Assembly: GCA_030538605.1 (NCBI GenBank) | Contig: JAUNTQ010000008.1 | Coordinates: forward strand, 1 to 64,000 | Length of the DNA stretch: 64,000 bases | Source of the DNA: Pseudomonadota bacterium | GTDB lineage: Bacteria; Pseudomonadota; Gammaproteobacteria; Burkholderiales; Burkholderiaceae_C | Direction of reading: 5' to 3' | In this document: piece by piece, positions 8,504-17,257 of the stretch | Position numbering within the stretch: position 1 is the stretch's first letter | Layout: the number at the start of each line of letters is the position of its first letter | The notes under the pieces: model-generated | The model's input: the letters and a program-made list of their open reading frames with translations, nothing else | Told to the model about the DNA's origin: nothing | Database searches by the model: none | Translations under genes and position numbers: made by a program

Positions 8504-10816
8504 ATGCTGACTTCCACCCGCCTGGCCGCACAGCCCCCATCCACCGCCATGCCATCCCCCCTGCACCGACCACTGGCCCTGTTCGCCCTGCTGGCAGCGC
8601 TCGCCCTGCCCGCGCACGCCGCGCCCGGCTTCGATGCCGTGCGGCAAGACCACCGCCCGTCCGACACCCTGCTGCTCGACCGCGCCGGCCAACCCCTGCA
8701 CCGCCTGCGCAGCGACGCCACCGTGCGACGCGGCGAATGGGTGGCGCTGGCCGACATATCGCCCGCGCTGCGGCAGGCGCTGCTGCTGTCGGAAGACCGG
8801 CGCTTTTACGAACACAGCGGCGTGGACTGGCGCGCCGTCAGCGCCGCCGCCTGGGCCAACCTGTGGAACGAGCGCACGCGCGGCGCCAGCACGCTCACCA
8901 TGCAGCTGGCCGGCCTGCTCGATGACGACCTCACCCTGGGCACCGGCGGGCGCACCCTGCGCCAGAAAGTCGGCCAGGCCGTCATGGCCACGCAGCTGGA
9001 GCGCGGCTGGCGCAAGGACCAGATCCTGGAGGCCTACCTCAACCTCGTGCCCTTTCGCGGCGAGCTGGTGGGCATCGACGCGCTCTCGCGCACCCTCTTC
9101 GCCAAGGCCCCGCACGGGCTGAACGAGAGCGAAGCCGCCATCGCCGCCGCCCTGGTGCGCGCGCCCAACGCCCGCCCCGCGCTGGTGGCCCAGCGCGCCT
9201 GCGGCGTGCTGAAAACCATGCGCGAACAGGCCAGCCCCGCCGCTGCCGTGGACTGCGTGGCGCTCGACATGCAGACGGAAGCGGCTCTCACCCGCCGCGC
9301 CTTTGCCCCCAGCGAAGGCGCGGCCCCGCACCTGGCGCGCCGCCTGCTGAACACCGCGCGCGCCACCGGCCAGCCCGCCCCACCCACGCTGCCCAGCACG
9401 CTGGATGGCGCGCTGCAACGCCTGGCGCTGCAAACCCTCACGCAGCACGTGCGCGAGCTGCAAGGCCGCAACGTCGAAGACGGCGCCGTCATCGTGCTCG
9501 ACAACGCCAGCGGCGAGGTGCTGGCCTGGGTCGGCTCCACCGGGCGCCTGAGCCAGGCCGCCGAAGTCGATGCCGTCACCGCCCGGCGCCAGCCCGGCAG
9601 CACGCTCAAGCCCTTTCTCTACGGCCAGGCCATCGCCGAAAAGCGCCTCACCGCCGCCAGCCTGCTGCACGACTCGCCCGCGCATCTGCAAACGGCCAGC
9701 GGCCTGTACATCCCGCAGAACTACGACCGCCGCTTCAAAGGCTGGGTGTCGGTGCGCACCGCGCTGGGCGCATCGCTCAACGTGCCCGCCGTGCGCGCGC
9801 TGGTCATGGTCTCGCCCGACGCCTTTGCGCGGCAGCTCGGGCAGCTCGGCATCGAGCTGCGCGAAGGCGGCGACTACTACGGCTACAGCCTCGCGCTGGG
9901 CAGCCCCGAAGTCAGCCTGCTGCAACTGACCAACGCCTACCGCGCGCTGGCCAATGGCGGGCGCTGGTGCGACGTGCGCCTGCAACCCGTGACCAACATC
10001 AGCACCAGCAACGCCCCCGCCTGCCGCCCCGCGCTCGACCCGCAAGCCGCCTTCATCGTCACCGACATGCTGGCCGACAACAACGCGCGCGCGCCCACCT
10101 TCGGCACCGACTCCATCCTCTCCACCCGCTTCTGGTCTGCCGTGAAAACCGGCACCAGCAAGGACATGCGTGACAACTGGGCCGTGGGCTACAGCGCCCG
10201 CTACACCGTCGGCGTGTGGCTGGGCAACGCCAGCGGCGCGCCCATGTGGGACGTGAGCGGCACCAGCGGTGCGGCACCCGTGTGGGCCACGCTCATGCGG
10301 CATCTGCACCGCCCGGCGAACACCCCGGCGCGGGCCAACATGCGCTTCGCGCCCACCCCGCCGCCCGGCCTGGTGCGCCAGCAGGTGCGCTTTGGCGGCG
10401 CGCTCGACGCCCCGCGCGACGAATGGTTTGTGCCCGGCACCGAGCAGGCGCTGTTTGCCGTTGAAAGCAGCCAGACGCCCGCCGCCGCGCACGACACGGC
10501 CCGTGCGGCCAGCGCCAACGCCGTGCCCGCGCGCATCACCGCCCCGCAAGACGGCACCATCCTCGCGCTCGACCCCGACATTCCCCCCGCCCGCCAGCGC
10601 CTCACCCTGCTGGCCGACGCCGGCGGCGCAGCGCCCGCTGCCTTGCGCTGGTACATCGGCGCGCGCGCCATCGGCCAGGGCGCGCAGGCGCAGTGGCTGC
10701 CCTGGCCCGGTCGGCACGTGGTGCAGCTGCGCGACGCCGCAGGCCGCGTACACGACGAGCGCCGCATCGAAGTGCGCGGTGCCGCCGTCAAACCCGGCGC
10801 ACGCGCGCCACGCTGA
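8504..10816 (+). CDS. pbpC: Penicillin-binding protein 1C
   Basis: 770 residues from 8504 (an ATG at 8549 would give 755). A signal/anchor segment (LALFALLAALALPAHA) is followed by a glycosyltransferase domain with the catalytic Glu at about residue 97 in SEDRRFYEHSGVDW and GASTLTMQLAG. The transpeptidase domain has STLK (Ser about 366), SLN in GASLNVPAVRAL, and KTGTS (Lys about 548). The last 100 residues fit the C-terminal domain specific to PBP1C (ITAPQDGTILALDPD onward). Length equals E. coli PbpC. It polymerises and may crosslink glycan in the periplasm. It normally adjoins the macroglobulin gene; here an inverted GAF gene separates them. Confidence 0.95.
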   Translation: MLTSTRLAAQPPSTAMPSPLHRPLALFALLAALALPAHAAPGFDAVRQDHRPSDTLLLDRAGQPLHRLRSDATVRRGEWVALADISPALRQALLLSEDRRFYEHSGVDWRAVSAAAWANLWNERTRGASTLTMQLAGLLDDDLTLGTGGRTLRQKVGQAVMATQLERGWRKDQILEAYLNLVPFRGELVGIDALSRTLFAKAPHGLNESEAAIAAALVRAPNARPALVAQRACGVLKTMREQASPAAAVDCVALDMQTEAALTRRAFAPSEGAAPHLARRLLNTARATGQPAPPTLPSTLDGALQRLALQTLTQHVRELQGRNVEDGAVIVLDNASGEVLAWVGSTGRLSQAAEVDAVTARRQPGSTLKPFLYGQAIAEKRLTAASLLHDSPAHLQTASGLYIPQNYDRRFKGWVSVRTALGASLNVPAVRALVMVSPDAFARQLGQLGIELREGGDYYGYSLALGSPEVSLLQLTNAYRALANGGRWCDVRLQPVTNISTSNAPACRPALDPQAAFIVTDMLADNNARAPTFGTDSILSTRFWSAVKTGTSKDMRDNWAVGYSARYTVGVWLGNASGAPMWDVSGTSGAAPVWATLMRHLHRPANTPARANMRFAPTPPPGLVRQQVRFGGALDAPRDEWFVPGTEQALFAVESSQTPAAAHDTARAASANAVPARITAPQDGTILALDPDIPPARQRLTLLADAGGAAPAALRWYIGARAIGQGAQAQWLPWPGRHVVQLRDAAGRVHDERRIEVRGAAVKPGARAPR

Positions 10817-10882
10817 ACAAGCAGGCAGGCCGACGGGCAGGCAGGCAGGCGCATTGACCCTGCTGGCTTATCGCATGCATCG

Positions 10883-10901
10883 AACGTTAAGTTATTACGT
10901 T
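10883..10901. promoter_or_regulatory. Candidate Zur operator upstream of the zinc genes
   Basis: AACGTTAAGTTATTACGTT is a 19-base imperfect inverted repeat (AACGT...ACGTT), AT-rich in a very G+C-rich background, about 40 bases before the AztD-like start. Zur boxes of proteobacteria are AT-rich dyads of this size. Assignment is inference, from position ahead of zinc genes and from the zur gene in the same locus. Confidence 0.4.
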
Positions 10902-10942
10902 ACCATCCCGGTTTCTCCACTTTTGCTTCAGGAACCCAGCAC

Positions 10943-12223
10943 ATGCGTTTGCCCTCTCTGCCTGGTCTTCGGTCACGTTTGTTGCCCGGCCTTCGGCCTC
11001 TTGCCTTCGCCTCTGCGCTTGCTCTGTCGGCCTGCGGCGGCTCCGGCAGCGACGACGGCCACACCGCCGACCGCATCGACTCCGCCGGTCTGCTGGTCCT
11101 GTCCGAAACCGGCAGCCCCAGCCTGCGGGTGCTTGACCTTGACACCAGCACCATCGCCCAGACGCTGACGCTGGCCGCCGCCCCTTCGGCGCTGGCCACC
11201 AGCCCCGGCGGGCGCTACGCGCTGGCCATGCAACGCGCGCAAGACCAGGTGCAAGTCATCGACGGTGGGCTTTGGCAGGAAGACCACGGCGACCACCTGC
11301 ACGACTACCGCGCCGCCCCCCAGCTGCTGGCTGCCCGCATTGCCGGGCCGCGCCCCACCCACTACGAAATCGGCGGCGCGCACGGCGCGATCTTCATGGA
11401 CGGCGAAGCCGCCACGCAGCGCCCCGCGTCCGTCACGCGCATCACCGACGCCAGCCTGGCGCGCACCGGCGGCGAGAGCCAGTTCGACGTCGGCCCCGCC
11501 GTGCATGGCACCGCCGAGCCGCGCGGCGACCACATGCTGGTCAGCGCCCGCAGCGCGGACGCGCCCGGCACCCTGCCCGACGTGATCGACCTCTATCACA
11601 AGGGCGCACAAGGCTGGCAGCTGGTCAGCCGGCTGGATGGCCAGTGCCCCCACATGCACGGCAGCTACTCCAGCGGGGCTTACAGCGTGTTCGGCTGCGC
11701 CGACGGCGTGCTGGTGGTCAGCCAAAGCGGCACCACATTCAGCACCCGCAAGATCGCCAACCCGCCCGACATGCCCGAAGGCAGGCGCATCGGCACCCTC
11801 ATCGGCCACGCCAAGCTGACCCGCTTCGTGGGCCTGGCCTCGCCCGGCCATGTGTTCGACATCGACCCGGCCAACGCCACCATCACCTCCATCGCCTGGG
11901 CCGAAGGCCGCACCCGCCGCGCCCATGCGTTCGACCGCACGGGCCGCTACTTCGTGCTGCTGGACGACACGGGCACCACGCACTGGCTTGACGCCAGCGC
12001 CCAGTGGCGCGTGGCGCGGCAACTGCCGGTGCTCGCCCAAATGCCCACCAGCGCGCCCTTTCCCCAACTGGTGGCCAGCCGCTCGCGCAACGAGATGTTC
12101 CTGACCGACGCCAGCGCCAGGGAAGTGGCCGTGCTGGACAGCGATGCACAAGCCGTCAAGCGCCGCATCCGCCTGGACTTCGCGCCCGCCGCGCTGGCCT
12201 GGACGGGCATTGCCGCGCCATGA
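10943..12223 (+). CDS. AztD-like periplasmic metallochaperone lipoprotein
   Basis: 426 residues. The N-terminus ends LALSAC at about residue 30, a lipobox, so it is probably a lipoprotein. The remainder has the repeat pattern of a seven-bladed beta-propeller (for example PSLRVLDLDTS, GGRYALAMQRAQDQVQVID, HAFDRTGRYFVLLDD) and many histidines (DHGDHLHDY, CPHMHGSYSSG). This matches AztD-type zinc chaperones that load the substrate-binding protein of a zinc ABC importer. It overlaps the next gene by four bases (ATGA), so the two are translated together, upstream of the split znuA. The metal is inferred from context. Confidence 0.75.
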   Translation: MRLPSLPGLRSRLLPGLRPLAFASALALSACGGSGSDDGHTADRIDSAGLLVLSETGSPSLRVLDLDTSTIAQTLTLAAAPSALATSPGGRYALAMQRAQDQVQVIDGGLWQEDHGDHLHDYRAAPQLLAARIAGPRPTHYEIGGAHGAIFMDGEAATQRPASVTRITDASLARTGGESQFDVGPAVHGTAEPRGDHMLVSARSADAPGTLPDVIDLYHKGAQGWQLVSRLDGQCPHMHGSYSSGAYSVFGCADGVLVVSQSGTTFSTRKIANPPDMPEGRRIGTLIGHAKLTRFVGLASPGHVFDIDPANATITSIAWAEGRTRRAHAFDRTGRYFVLLDDTGTTHWLDASAQWRVARQLPVLAQMPTSAPFPQLVASRSRNEMFLTDASAREVAVLDSDAQAVKRRIRLDFAPAALAWTGIAAP

Positions 12224-13404
12224 CCATTGCCAAGGCTCTCTTCGGCGCGGCCCTGGCCGCTGCCGCGCAGTGCGCCGCCGCGCAAGCGCCTGACGCCGCC
12301 GCCAGCCCGCCGACGGGCGATGCCGCCAGCGCCCGCTGGTTTGCGCCCGAAGTCGGCCTGGTGCTCGACATCGGCTACGGCAGCCAGGCCACCGCGCTGG
12401 CCGACCGCGACAAGGGCCTGGGCCTGGGCGGTGCCGAGCTGACGCTGCAATCGCCCCTCGGCCCCTGGCTGGAAGGCCGCCTGACCGCCGCCGCCCACAG
12501 CCACGGCAAGCACATCGAAAAGCACATCGAGGAAGCCTGGCTCGGCACCACCGCCCTGCCCGCAGGCTGGCAACTGCGCGGCGGGCGCTTCATGTCGCAG
12601 GTGGGCTACCTCAACGAGCAGCACCCGCACGCCGACGACTTCAGCAGCCGCCCCCTGCTCTACCGCGCGCTGCTGGGCGGCCATTATTTCGACGACGGCC
12701 TGCGCCTGAACTGGACCGCGCCCACGCCGTTCTACTGGCGCACCGGCCTTGAAGTGCTGCACGGCAAGCAGCTCACACCGCACGCATCTCGCACATCGCG
12801 CCCCGGCGTCTGGACGCTCTCTACCAAGCTGGGCAACGACATCGGGCGCGAGCACAACTGGCAGCTTGGCCTGTCCTACCTCGGCAACCGCCGCGCCGCC
12901 CACGCCCTGCACGAAGACGATGGTCACCACGGACACGGGCACGATCACGACCACAGCCACCACGGCCACGCCCACGGCGCGCAGCTCGCGGGCCAGCACC
13001 TGTGGCTGCTCGACGGCGTGTGGAAATGGGCACCGGGCGGCAACAACCGCCACCGCCAGCTGCGCCTGGCCTTCGAGCTGGCGCGGCAAACCGGCCTTGG
13101 CCCGCACGCCAGCCGCAGCGCGCGCAACACCGCCGCCTACCTGTCCGCCGTGTACCGCTTCCACCCCTCATGGGAAACCGGCGTGCGCACCGACTGGCTG
13201 CAAGGCCAGCTGCCGCACGGCGACCACTTCCACGCCGCGCGCCTGCGCGAACACAGCCTCATGCTGGCCTGGAAACCCTCGCACGAGCAAGCCCTGCGCC
13301 TGCAATACACCCACCAAAGCGGCGCACGCGGCTTCAACAAGGCCAACGCCATCTACCTGCAATACGTCATCAGCTTTGGCGCACATGCCGCGCACGGATT
13401 TTGA
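12220..13404 (+). CDS. His-rich outer-membrane beta-barrel protein, zinc locus
   Basis: 394 residues starting at the ATG that overlaps the previous stop. It has a signal peptide (MTIAKALFGAALAAAAQ, end near AQA), alternating amphipathic strands typical of an outer-membrane barrel, and a terminal aromatic residue (ends AAHGF). Around residues 230-252 lies a loop very rich in His and Asp (HEDDGHHGHGHDHDHSHHGH) that looks like a metal-capture loop. No TonB box or plug domain is seen, so it is not a TonB-dependent receptor. It probably passes or gathers zinc at the outer membrane for the chaperone and ABC importer encoded around it. Confidence 0.75.
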   Translation: MTIAKALFGAALAAAAQCAAAQAPDAAASPPTGDAASARWFAPEVGLVLDIGYGSQATALADRDKGLGLGGAELTLQSPLGPWLEGRLTAAAHSHGKHIEKHIEEAWLGTTALPAGWQLRGGRFMSQVGYLNEQHPHADDFSSRPLLYRALLGGHYFDDGLRLNWTAPTPFYWRTGLEVLHGKQLTPHASRTSRPGVWTLSTKLGNDIGREHNWQLGLSYLGNRRAAHALHEDDGHHGHGHDHDHSHHGHAHGAQLAGQHLWLLDGVWKWAPGGNNRHRQLRLAFELARQTGLGPHASRSARNTAAYLSAVYRFHPSWETGVRTDWLQGQLPHGDHFHAARLREHSLMLAWKPSHEQALRLQYTHQSGARGFNKANAIYLQYVISFGAHAAHGF

Positions 13405-13627
13405 TCCCCCCTGATTCGCCTTCGGCACCTTCCCCCCCCCAAGGGGGACGCCGCAAGTCGCCGGGGGAACCCCGGCTCGGGCGACCTGGAACGGCGGCCG
13501 CTGCGCGGCCTTTTGTTCGTGGCCGTTTCGCGCGTGGCGGGTGGTTGTTCGCGAAAGCGCCGGGTTTCGCTGGCGCTCTACCCAGCCGACAAGACTGCCC
13601 CACCGTTGGCAGGTTTGGACAACCGAC
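13405..13627. repeat. Intergenic region with family-A repeat (host copy)
   Basis: From about 13407 to 13500 it carries CCTTCCCCCCCCCCAAGG, GGGGGACGCC and GTCGCCGGGGGAACCCCGG followed by CTCGGGCG. A near match lies on the opposite strand inside the prophage at 20761-20837. At 13565-13587 there is GGGTTTCGCTGGCG/CTCTACCC, related to the inverted repeat at 7494-7581. No gene is supported here; the znuA start follows at 13628. Confidence 0.55.
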
Positions 13628-13703
13628 ATGAAGCCCTTCTTGAAACACACCCCACCCGTCCGCTTCAAATCCCCCGGCTGGCGCGCCGCCTGGCTGGCGC
13701 TGG
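13628..13703 (+). pseudogene. znuA: znuA 5' fragment, cut by the prophage in the signal-peptide region
   Basis: Starts ATG at 13628 (MKPFLKHTPPVRFKSPG...) and reads 25 codons into the hydrophobic core WLAL before the prophage begins at 13704. Joining base 13703 to base 53408 completes a Gly/Ala codon in frame and yields AWLALASLCLSTSAVA followed by QGHSLRVFACEPEW, a standard Sec signal, giving a 322-residue zinc-binding protein. As it stands, the fragment would run on into phage DNA and encode no transporter component. Confidence 0.9.
13698..13703. repeat. Left target-site duplication CGCTGG
   Basis: CGCTGG immediately precedes the prophage terminus TGAAGCG and is repeated at 53402-53407 immediately after the right terminus TTCA. 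Confidence 0.85.
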
Positions 13704-13796
13704 TGAAGCGCGCCGCGATATTTGCGCCCTCAGCGCCGCGATATTTGCGCCTTGGGCGGTTTGCCGCTGGCGCAAAGCAATTGCTGTCGGCGCAAG
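13704..13796. promoter_or_regulatory. Left prophage end with transposase-binding repeats
   Basis: GCGCCGCGATATTTGCGCC occurs twice, at 13710-13728 and 13733-13751. Two shorter relatives (GCCGCTGGCGCAAA near 13763, GCTGTCGGCGCAAG near 13783) follow. Repeated sites at the ends are where Mu-type transposase binds. GATATTT occupies positions 14-20 from the terminus, exactly as at the right end. Confidence 0.8.
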
Positions 13797-13797
13797 T

Positions 13798-14685
13798 CTA
13801 GCGGGGCTGGCTGGCCGTGATCTCGGCCATCAGGTGCTGGGCGATCCACTTGGCCACGGGTACGGCGACTGCGTTGCCGGCTGCGCGAGCCTCTGCGTGA
13901 TCGGTCGCATCCAGTCCGGCGGGAAGCCCTGCAACCTCAGAGACTCTGGCCCGCTCAACCATCGCACGCCGTCCGCCTCGGTGACAGACAAGAGTTTCTG
14001 CACCGATGGGGATGATGCTGGGGGCGGACTTGGCAAGCAGACAATAGGCAGCCCATCCATCCGCTGGCCGTAACTGCTGCTGCGGGCCAAGCGTGCGAGG
14101 TACTGGCTCCACTGGCGCGGCGTCAGCCAGCAGCCCAGCGGGGGGCTGGCGTCCAAGACCTGCGACCAGGTAAACGCGGCGGCGGCCCTGGGCGACTCCG
14201 AAATACTGAGAATCAAGCACCCGCCAGCATCCCACATACCCGCGCTCGGCGAGGGCCTGGATGACCGTGCCAAAGTCTCGCCCAGCCTGGCTGTTGAGCA
14301 GGCCCACGACGTTTTCAAGCACCAGCCACTGGGGCCGTATTTCGACGGCGATGCGGCAGACCTCCCAGAAGAGGCCCGTTCGCGCCCCGGCAAGCCCGGC
14401 GCGCGCGCCCATGCTGCTGACGTCCTGGCAGGGAAAGCCCCCGACGAGCACGTCGACGGGGGTGAGGTTGTGGGCACCGACGGTGCGCACGTCGGCATGC
14501 CGCTGGGCATGGGGGAAGCGCAGGGCGAGGACTTCGCGCAGCAAGGGGTCGATCTCGACTTGCCAGGCGGTGGCAAAGCCGGCTTGCTCGAAGCCGAGGT
14601 CAATGCCGCCGATGCCGGCGAAGAGGCTGCCGACGCGGGGCGCGGCGCACGGGACAAAGGGGTCAGGTTTTTTCGGGGCATTCAT
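13798..14685 (-). CDS. C5 cytosine-specific DNA methyltransferase
   Basis: 295 residues from the ATG at 14685, which overlaps the end of com by 23 bases. Motif I is LFAGIGG (residues about 21-27), motif IV GFPCQDVS with catalytic Cys86, motif VI ENV (124-126), motif VIII QGRRR (166-170) and motif X AAGNAVAVPV near the C-terminus. The target-recognition region is short, consistent with a small phage enzyme. It would methylate phage and perhaps host cytosines to evade restriction. In phage Mu, the mom modification gene occupies this terminal position and needs Com for translation; here the Com-coupled gene is a methyltransferase instead. Confidence 0.93.
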   Translation of the reverse strand: MNAPKKPDPFVPCAAPRVGSLFAGIGGIDLGFEQAGFATAWQVEIDPLLREVLALRFPHAQRHADVRTVGAHNLTPVDVLVGGFPCQDVSSMGARAGLAGARTGLFWEVCRIAVEIRPQWLVLENVVGLLNSQAGRDFGTVIQALAERGYVGCWRVLDSQYFGVAQGRRRVYLVAGLGRQPPAGLLADAAPVEPVPRTLGPQQQLRPADGWAAYCLLAKSAPSIIPIGAETLVCHRGGRRAMVERARVSEVAGLPAGLDATDHAEARAAGNAVAVPVAKWIAQHLMAEITASQPR

Positions 14686-14848
14686 GGTTCTCGATTGAAT
14701 GGCCCTCACGGGGCTCGGGTGTGGGGCGATCGGCCCTCAGGTGATTCAGCGTGCCGCAGCGCGGGCACTTGATTTGCAGGCTCAGGAATTGGCCGACGGC
14801 CAGCTTTTTCGAGCAATGGCCGCAGCGAACGTCATGGGTGTTTTGCAT
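14663..14848 (-). CDS. com: Com-like zinc-ribbon translational regulator
   Basis: 61 residues from the ATG at 14848; a TTG at 14857 would add three. Four cysteines in two CxxC pairs (C9, C12, C28, C31: RCGHCSK and KCPRCGTLNHLRA) match Mu Com, a small zinc protein that binds mRNA and opens the start of the overlapping downstream gene. It is followed, with 23 bases of overlap, by the cytosine methyltransferase, so coupled control of that gene is likely. Confidence 0.85.
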   Translation of the reverse strand: MQNTHDVRCGHCSKKLAVGQFLSLQIKCPRCGTLNHLRADRPTPEPREGHSIENHECPEKT

Positions 14849-14873
14849 CTCACGCAAGTCTTTTGCATCTGAT

Positions 14874-14915
14874 AGCCTTGGCCCCGCCTGTGCACAGGTG
14901 GCGGGCCTTGGCCTG
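14874..14915. promoter_or_regulatory. Dyad in the com leader
   Basis: CCTGTGCACAGG (14887-14898) is a perfect 12-base palindrome inside a longer, bulged inverted repeat running from CCTTGGCCCC to GGGCCTTGG. It lies about 40 bases before the com start in a 157-base gap after the tail genes. It could be an operator or an RNA hairpin controlling com and the methyltransferase. Function is not shown. Confidence 0.4.
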
Positions 14916-15005
14916 ACTTGCAGGCTTGTTCTGCGGGAAGGGGGCTGGCGGCGGTGCTCGTAACACCGTCGTCAGCCGCTCGTCTTTTATGAGGCCATAG
15001 GCGCA

Positions 15006-15632
15006 TCACCACTCCATCGACGGCGGCCCCAGCGACAGCCGCAGCTCGGCCAGCGGGTTGCCACCGCGCCAGGCGCGTGCGCTCAGGCTGCCGCCGCTGC
15101 TGACCTCGTTGCCCGCCAGGCGCACGGTGACCACGGCCTCATCGGCGCGCGCCCTGTCACCATGGGCAGACACAACCCAGCCGTCTGCGGCCAGCGCGGG
15201 CGGCGCGTCGGCGGGCATGTCCCACTCCAGCGTCCAGCGCACGTCCGTGCTGTCACCCAGCAGCACGCCGAAATACACCGAGCCGGATGAGCGGCACACG
15301 GCGTCCACGCAGCGCCAGCGCCGCCCAGGCACGCCCAGCAGCGGGCCGTCAGGGCGCGGCGGCGTGCCCTCCCAAATGGTGTGTAAAAACTCCCAGCCCC
15401 ATGGGTGACTCACCCTGAAACGCCCATCGTCCAGCGGCTCCAGCTGCACGTCCTCGGGCGACCAGAACATCTCCGAGGCGAAAGACGAGAGCATCCAGCT
15501 CGCCCCATGCACCGGCCCATACGCCGGCACCGGCTCGGGCGCTTCAGGCCGCAGCTGCATCTCCAGCGCCACCGTGCGCCCCGGCACCTGCTGCACCGGG
15601 GTGGCGGGAAAGAACCTGCGCCGCCCGCTCAT
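15006..15632 (-). CDS. Phage tail-tip protein of unknown family
   Basis: 208 residues, last gene of the tail block, overlapping the hub gene by four bases (ATGA). No domain is recognised. It is Trp-rich (VSHPWGWEFLHTIWEG, VRWTLEWDMP) with alternating beta-type patterning, as in small tail-tip or baseplate proteins. Position after the hub and before com suggests a virion or host-contact role; this is inference from order only. Confidence 0.55.
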   Translation of the reverse strand: MSGRRRFFPATPVQQVPGRTVALEMQLRPEAPEPVPAYGPVHGASWMLSSFASEMFWSPEDVQLEPLDDGRFRVSHPWGWEFLHTIWEGTPPRPDGPLLGVPGRRWRCVDAVCRSSGSVYFGVLLGDSTDVRWTLEWDMPADAPPALAADGWVVSAHGDRARADEAVVTVRLAGNEVSSGGSLSARAWRGGNPLAELRLSLGPPSMEW

Positions 15633-17257
15633 ACCACCACCACCGCCTCGGCCGGCGGATAGCCATCGGCCTCGATCAGCAGCGCGTGCCGCCCCCGCTG
15701 CACGGGGAAAGACACGCGCCCCGCGCTGTCGGCGACGCGCGTGGCGCTGCCGTTGAGCGTGATGCGCGCGCCCGGCAGCACGCGCCCCTGCTCGTCGCGC
15801 GCCGTGAAAATGATCTCGCTGCCCGCCACCTCCACCGTGATGCCCGGCTGCACCAGCGGGTCAAACGCCGCGCTCAGCCGCTCCGTCTCGATCACCGGCA
15901 CCGCCCCCACGGGCGCCTCTGCCGTCGCCTCCAGGCTGGCCGCCGCCATGTCCAGGCGCGCGGCCAGCAGGCGGTGACGCCCGGCAATGGGGGCCAGCGG
16001 ATGCGCCACGTCCACCCACGCGCCCGTGGCCACGTCGGCAAACGGCTGCTGCCACGTCATGCGCCAGCGCGGGCGCGCCAGCCAGGCCAGCATGCGCTGG
16101 CCCAGCGCCTCGGCCTGGCGCGGCGTGCGCAGCCAGGGCGCGGGCCACTCCATCGCCAGCTCGCCGTAGTCGCGCACCGCATCCGGCGCACGCAGCTGGA
16201 TCGCGCGGCGGTAGCGCGCCGCCGCGTGGTCGTAGTCGTACAGCACGCGCAGCACCGTCACCAGCCCCGTGGCCGCGCAGGCCGCCTGCACGCTGCTGGC
16301 CGTCAGGCGATCGGCGCGCAGCGCCGGCGCAGCCGCATCCGGCAGCGGCGGCCAGGTCATCGCCACGCCCGGCATGGCTGCGCTCCAGGCACTGCCGGCC
16401 GACTGCATCAGCCCGTCCACCGCCGCGCGAATGCTGATCGTGTTGTCCGCCAGCAGCCCGCCCAGCACCAGCTCGGCCGTCTCGGTGCGGTAGTCGTCAA
16501 AGTCCGCCCAGCGCACCGGCGCGCGCGCCAGGTGCGCCAGCACGTCGTGCAGGATCTCCGCCGGCGTTTGCAGCAGGCGGCCCGTGTCCGGGTGCATGCG
16601 CCCGCGCAAGCTGACCGCCAGGCGCTCGCCCTCGGCCAGCGGCTCGGCCAGCTCGACAAAGCTGCACGCCCGGCCCGTGCTGTCCACCGCGTTGCGCCAG
16701 GCATAGGCGGGCGTGGCCACGTCATCGCGCCGCACCTCGTCCACGCCCGCAATCGGGTGATCCAGCAGAAAAAACACCCGCTGATCGCCGCTGTACTGGA
16801 TGGGTGCCACCGTCACCTGCCCCCAGCCCCAGGGCAGCACCCGCACCTCGCGCCAACCGCCCCAGGCCGCGCTCGTGCGCAGCGGCACGTTGTCCGACAG
16901 CGGCCTGTCCAGCCCCGCCTCCAGCAGCAGGCGCACGCGCGCACCCATCTGCACGCGCGTCACGATGCCCTCGAACACCCGCGCCGCCCCCATGGTCACG
17001 CGCGCCGCGCGCCGCAGCGGCGGGCGCTCGCCCCACAGGCGCGTCAGCTCGCCCCCGGCGTTGTCCGCCTCCACATCCATGTGGCTCGTCGGCGCGGCCT
17101 CGATGCCCGGGATCGACAGCGGCCGCTCGATCGGCGGCAGCGCCGCCAGCAGCGGCAGGCTCAGCCCCTCGGTCGGCGCGCCCGCCGCGCCGCCCGCAGG
17201 CAGCAGATTGACCTGCACGCCATCGGCCCCGCCGTCGATCGCCAGCCAGGCGATCAT
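15629..17257 (-). CDS. Tail hub/baseplate-like protein with C-terminal Ig/PEGA-like domain
   Basis: 542 residues, overlapping the upstream gene by four bases. The first half fits a tail-tip hub (EGIVTRVQMGARVRLLLEAG, then QRVFFLLDHPIAGVDEVRRDD). The last 65 residues (ITLNGSATRVADSAGRVSFP then HALLIEADGYPPAEAVVVV) resemble a carboxypeptidase-regulatory or PEGA-type beta-sandwich, common on phage tips for surface contact. It sits downstream of the tape measure, where siphophage tip proteins are encoded. The hub assignment is moderate; the C-terminal fold is well patterned. Confidence 0.6.
   Translation of the reverse strand: MIAWLAIDGGADGVQVNLLPAGGAAGAPTEGLSLPLLAALPPIERPLSIPGIEAAPTSHMDVEADNAGGELTRLWGERPPLRRAARVTMGAARVFEGIVTRVQMGARVRLLLEAGLDRPLSDNVPLRTSAAWGGWREVRVLPWGWGQVTVAPIQYSGDQRVFFLLDHPIAGVDEVRRDDVATPAYAWRNAVDSTGRACSFVELAEPLAEGERLAVSLRGRMHPDTGRLLQTPAEILHDVLAHLARAPVRWADFDDYRTETAELVLGGLLADNTISIRAAVDGLMQSAGSAWSAAMPGVAMTWPPLPDAAAPALRADRLTASSVQAACAATGLVTVLRVLYDYDHAAARYRRAIQLRAPDAVRDYGELAMEWPAPWLRTPRQAEALGQRMLAWLARPRWRMTWQQPFADVATGAWVDVAHPLAPIAGRHRLLAARLDMAAASLEATAEAPVGAVPVIETERLSAAFDPLVQPGITVEVAGSEIIFTARDEQGRVLPGARITLNGSATRVADSAGRVSFPVQRGRHALLIEADGYPPAEAVVVV

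Noticed and set aside
8480..10753. 757-codon minus-strand frame over pbpC
   Set aside because: Antisense of a gene with all penicillin-binding motifs; no own features.
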